Shown in pieces: positions 6,656-6,753 of a stretch of 6,753 nt of DNA. Made by a program: the position numbers and the translations under genes. Source of the DNA: Candidatus Saccharibacteria bacterium UBA2834 (GTDB lineage Bacteria; Patescibacteriota; Saccharimonadia; Saccharimonadales; Saccharimonadaceae); NCBI GenBank assembly GCA_002351365.1, contig DEGE01000009.1, forward strand, positions 11,244 to 17,996, written 5' to 3'. The notes beneath the pieces were generated by a model. It saw only the letters and a program-made list of their open reading frames with translations. It was not told where the DNA came from and made no database searches. Position 1 is the stretch's first letter. The number at the start of each line of letters is the position of its first letter.

Positions 6656-6661
6656 ATTATA
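6656..6661 (-). promoter_or_regulatory. -10 box of the helicase gene, leaderless type
   Basis: A perfect TATAAT on the minus strand ends 8 nt before ATG 6647, so the transcript would begin at or next to the start codon. No -35 is recognisable, because the upstream DNA is the T tract and stem of the tRNA terminator. Confidence 0.6.
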
Positions 6662-6688
6662 CAAAACAAAAAACCTGCACGCGGCAGG
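6661..6688 (-). terminator. Intrinsic terminator of the tRNA-Trp gene
   Basis: On the minus strand CCTGC (6688-6684) pairs with GCAGG (6678-6674) around a 5-nt CGCGT loop, followed at once by TTTTTTGTTTTGT. It lies 15 nt after the tRNA CCA end, in the right direction to end tRNA transcription, and its T tract runs straight into the helicase -10 box. Confidence 0.85.
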
Positions 6689-6703
6689 AATAATTAACTA
6701 ATA

Positions 6704-6753
6704 TGGCAGGGGCGGCAAGACTCGAACTCGCGACACCTGGTTTTGGAGACCAG
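6704..6753 (-). tRNA. tRNA-Trp (anticodon CCA), 3' part only
   Basis: The minus strand shows the anticodon stem CTGGT/ACCAG (6753-6749 and 6741-6737), loop CTCCAAA with anticodon CCA at 6746-6744, a 5-nt variable region, T stem GCGAG/CTTGC with loop TTCGAGT (6726-6720), the 3' acceptor strand CGCCCCT (6714-6708), discriminator G and an encoded CCA end (6706-6704). The acceptor 5' strand and D arm lie beyond the right edge. CCA reads UGG only, which agrees with UGA remaining a stop codon here. Confidence 0.95.

Noticed and set aside
1..6753. UGA recoded as glycine, as in Gracilibacteria or Absconditabacteria
   Set aside because: The long genes read through with the standard code without in-frame UGA and end in TAA or TAG.
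1..6753. CRISPR array, insertion sequence, prophage or attachment site
   Set aside because: No regularly spaced repeats, transposase or integrase genes, or terminal inverted repeats were seen. The inverted repeats at 4929-5266 are explained by RNA folding and a terminator.

Overview
The window looks like a piece of a Candidate Phyla Radiation bacterium, most likely Candidatus Saccharibacteria (TM7). This is inferred from dense packing, several start codons lying only 6-8 nt past a -10 box (leaderless style), a compact PIF1-type helicase and an LmrCD/TM287-288-type ABC exporter pair. The code appears standard: the long genes contain no in-frame UGA, they end in TAA or TAG, and the tRNA at the right edge has a CCA (Trp) anticodon. 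No rRNA or marker gene is present, so the taxonomy is a reasoned guess.

Layout, left to right. (1) 1-714, minus strand: N-terminal 238 residues of a GT-B glycosyltransferase (GT4/GT5, glycogen-synthase-like), running off the left edge. (2) 805-1284, plus strand: an unrecognised 159-residue protein with one membrane anchor. Its stop overlaps the stop of the next gene by 4 bp. (3) 1281-3077 and 3070-4830, both minus: a two-gene operon (3070-4830 is transcribed first) for a heterodimeric ABC exporter, coupled by an 8-nt overlap. The ATP sites are asymmetric: Asp and Gln replace the catalytic Glu and switch His in one subunit, and the signature motif is altered in the other. (4) 4831-5351: no protein gene, but a well-formed stand-alone transcription unit on the minus strand. 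It has a near-consensus promoter (5286-5314), about 350 nt of highly structured GC-rich RNA, and an intrinsic terminator (4921-4953). (5) 5352-6647, minus: a PIF1/RecD-like superfamily 1 helicase. (6) 6656-6688: the terminator of a tRNA gene, abutting the helicase promoter. (7) 6704-6753, minus: 3' part of tRNA-Trp.

The most interesting element is the structured RNA. I could not match it to RNase P RNA, tmRNA, SRP RNA or 6S RNA by their conserved motifs. It has an 11-bp long-range helix enclosing about 190 nt of hairpins, a separate 5' hairpin domain, a possible pseudoknot, and an apparently unpaired copy of the 16S rRNA anti-Shine-Dalgarno sequence (UCACCUCCUU). It lies directly upstream of the ABC operon, so a regulatory leader is the main alternative. 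A TATAAT box after the terminator suggests that the operon has its own promoter.

Apart from the exporter pair, no shared pathway joins the genes. The glycosyltransferase, exporter, helicase and tRNA look like ordinary neighbours in a compact genome.
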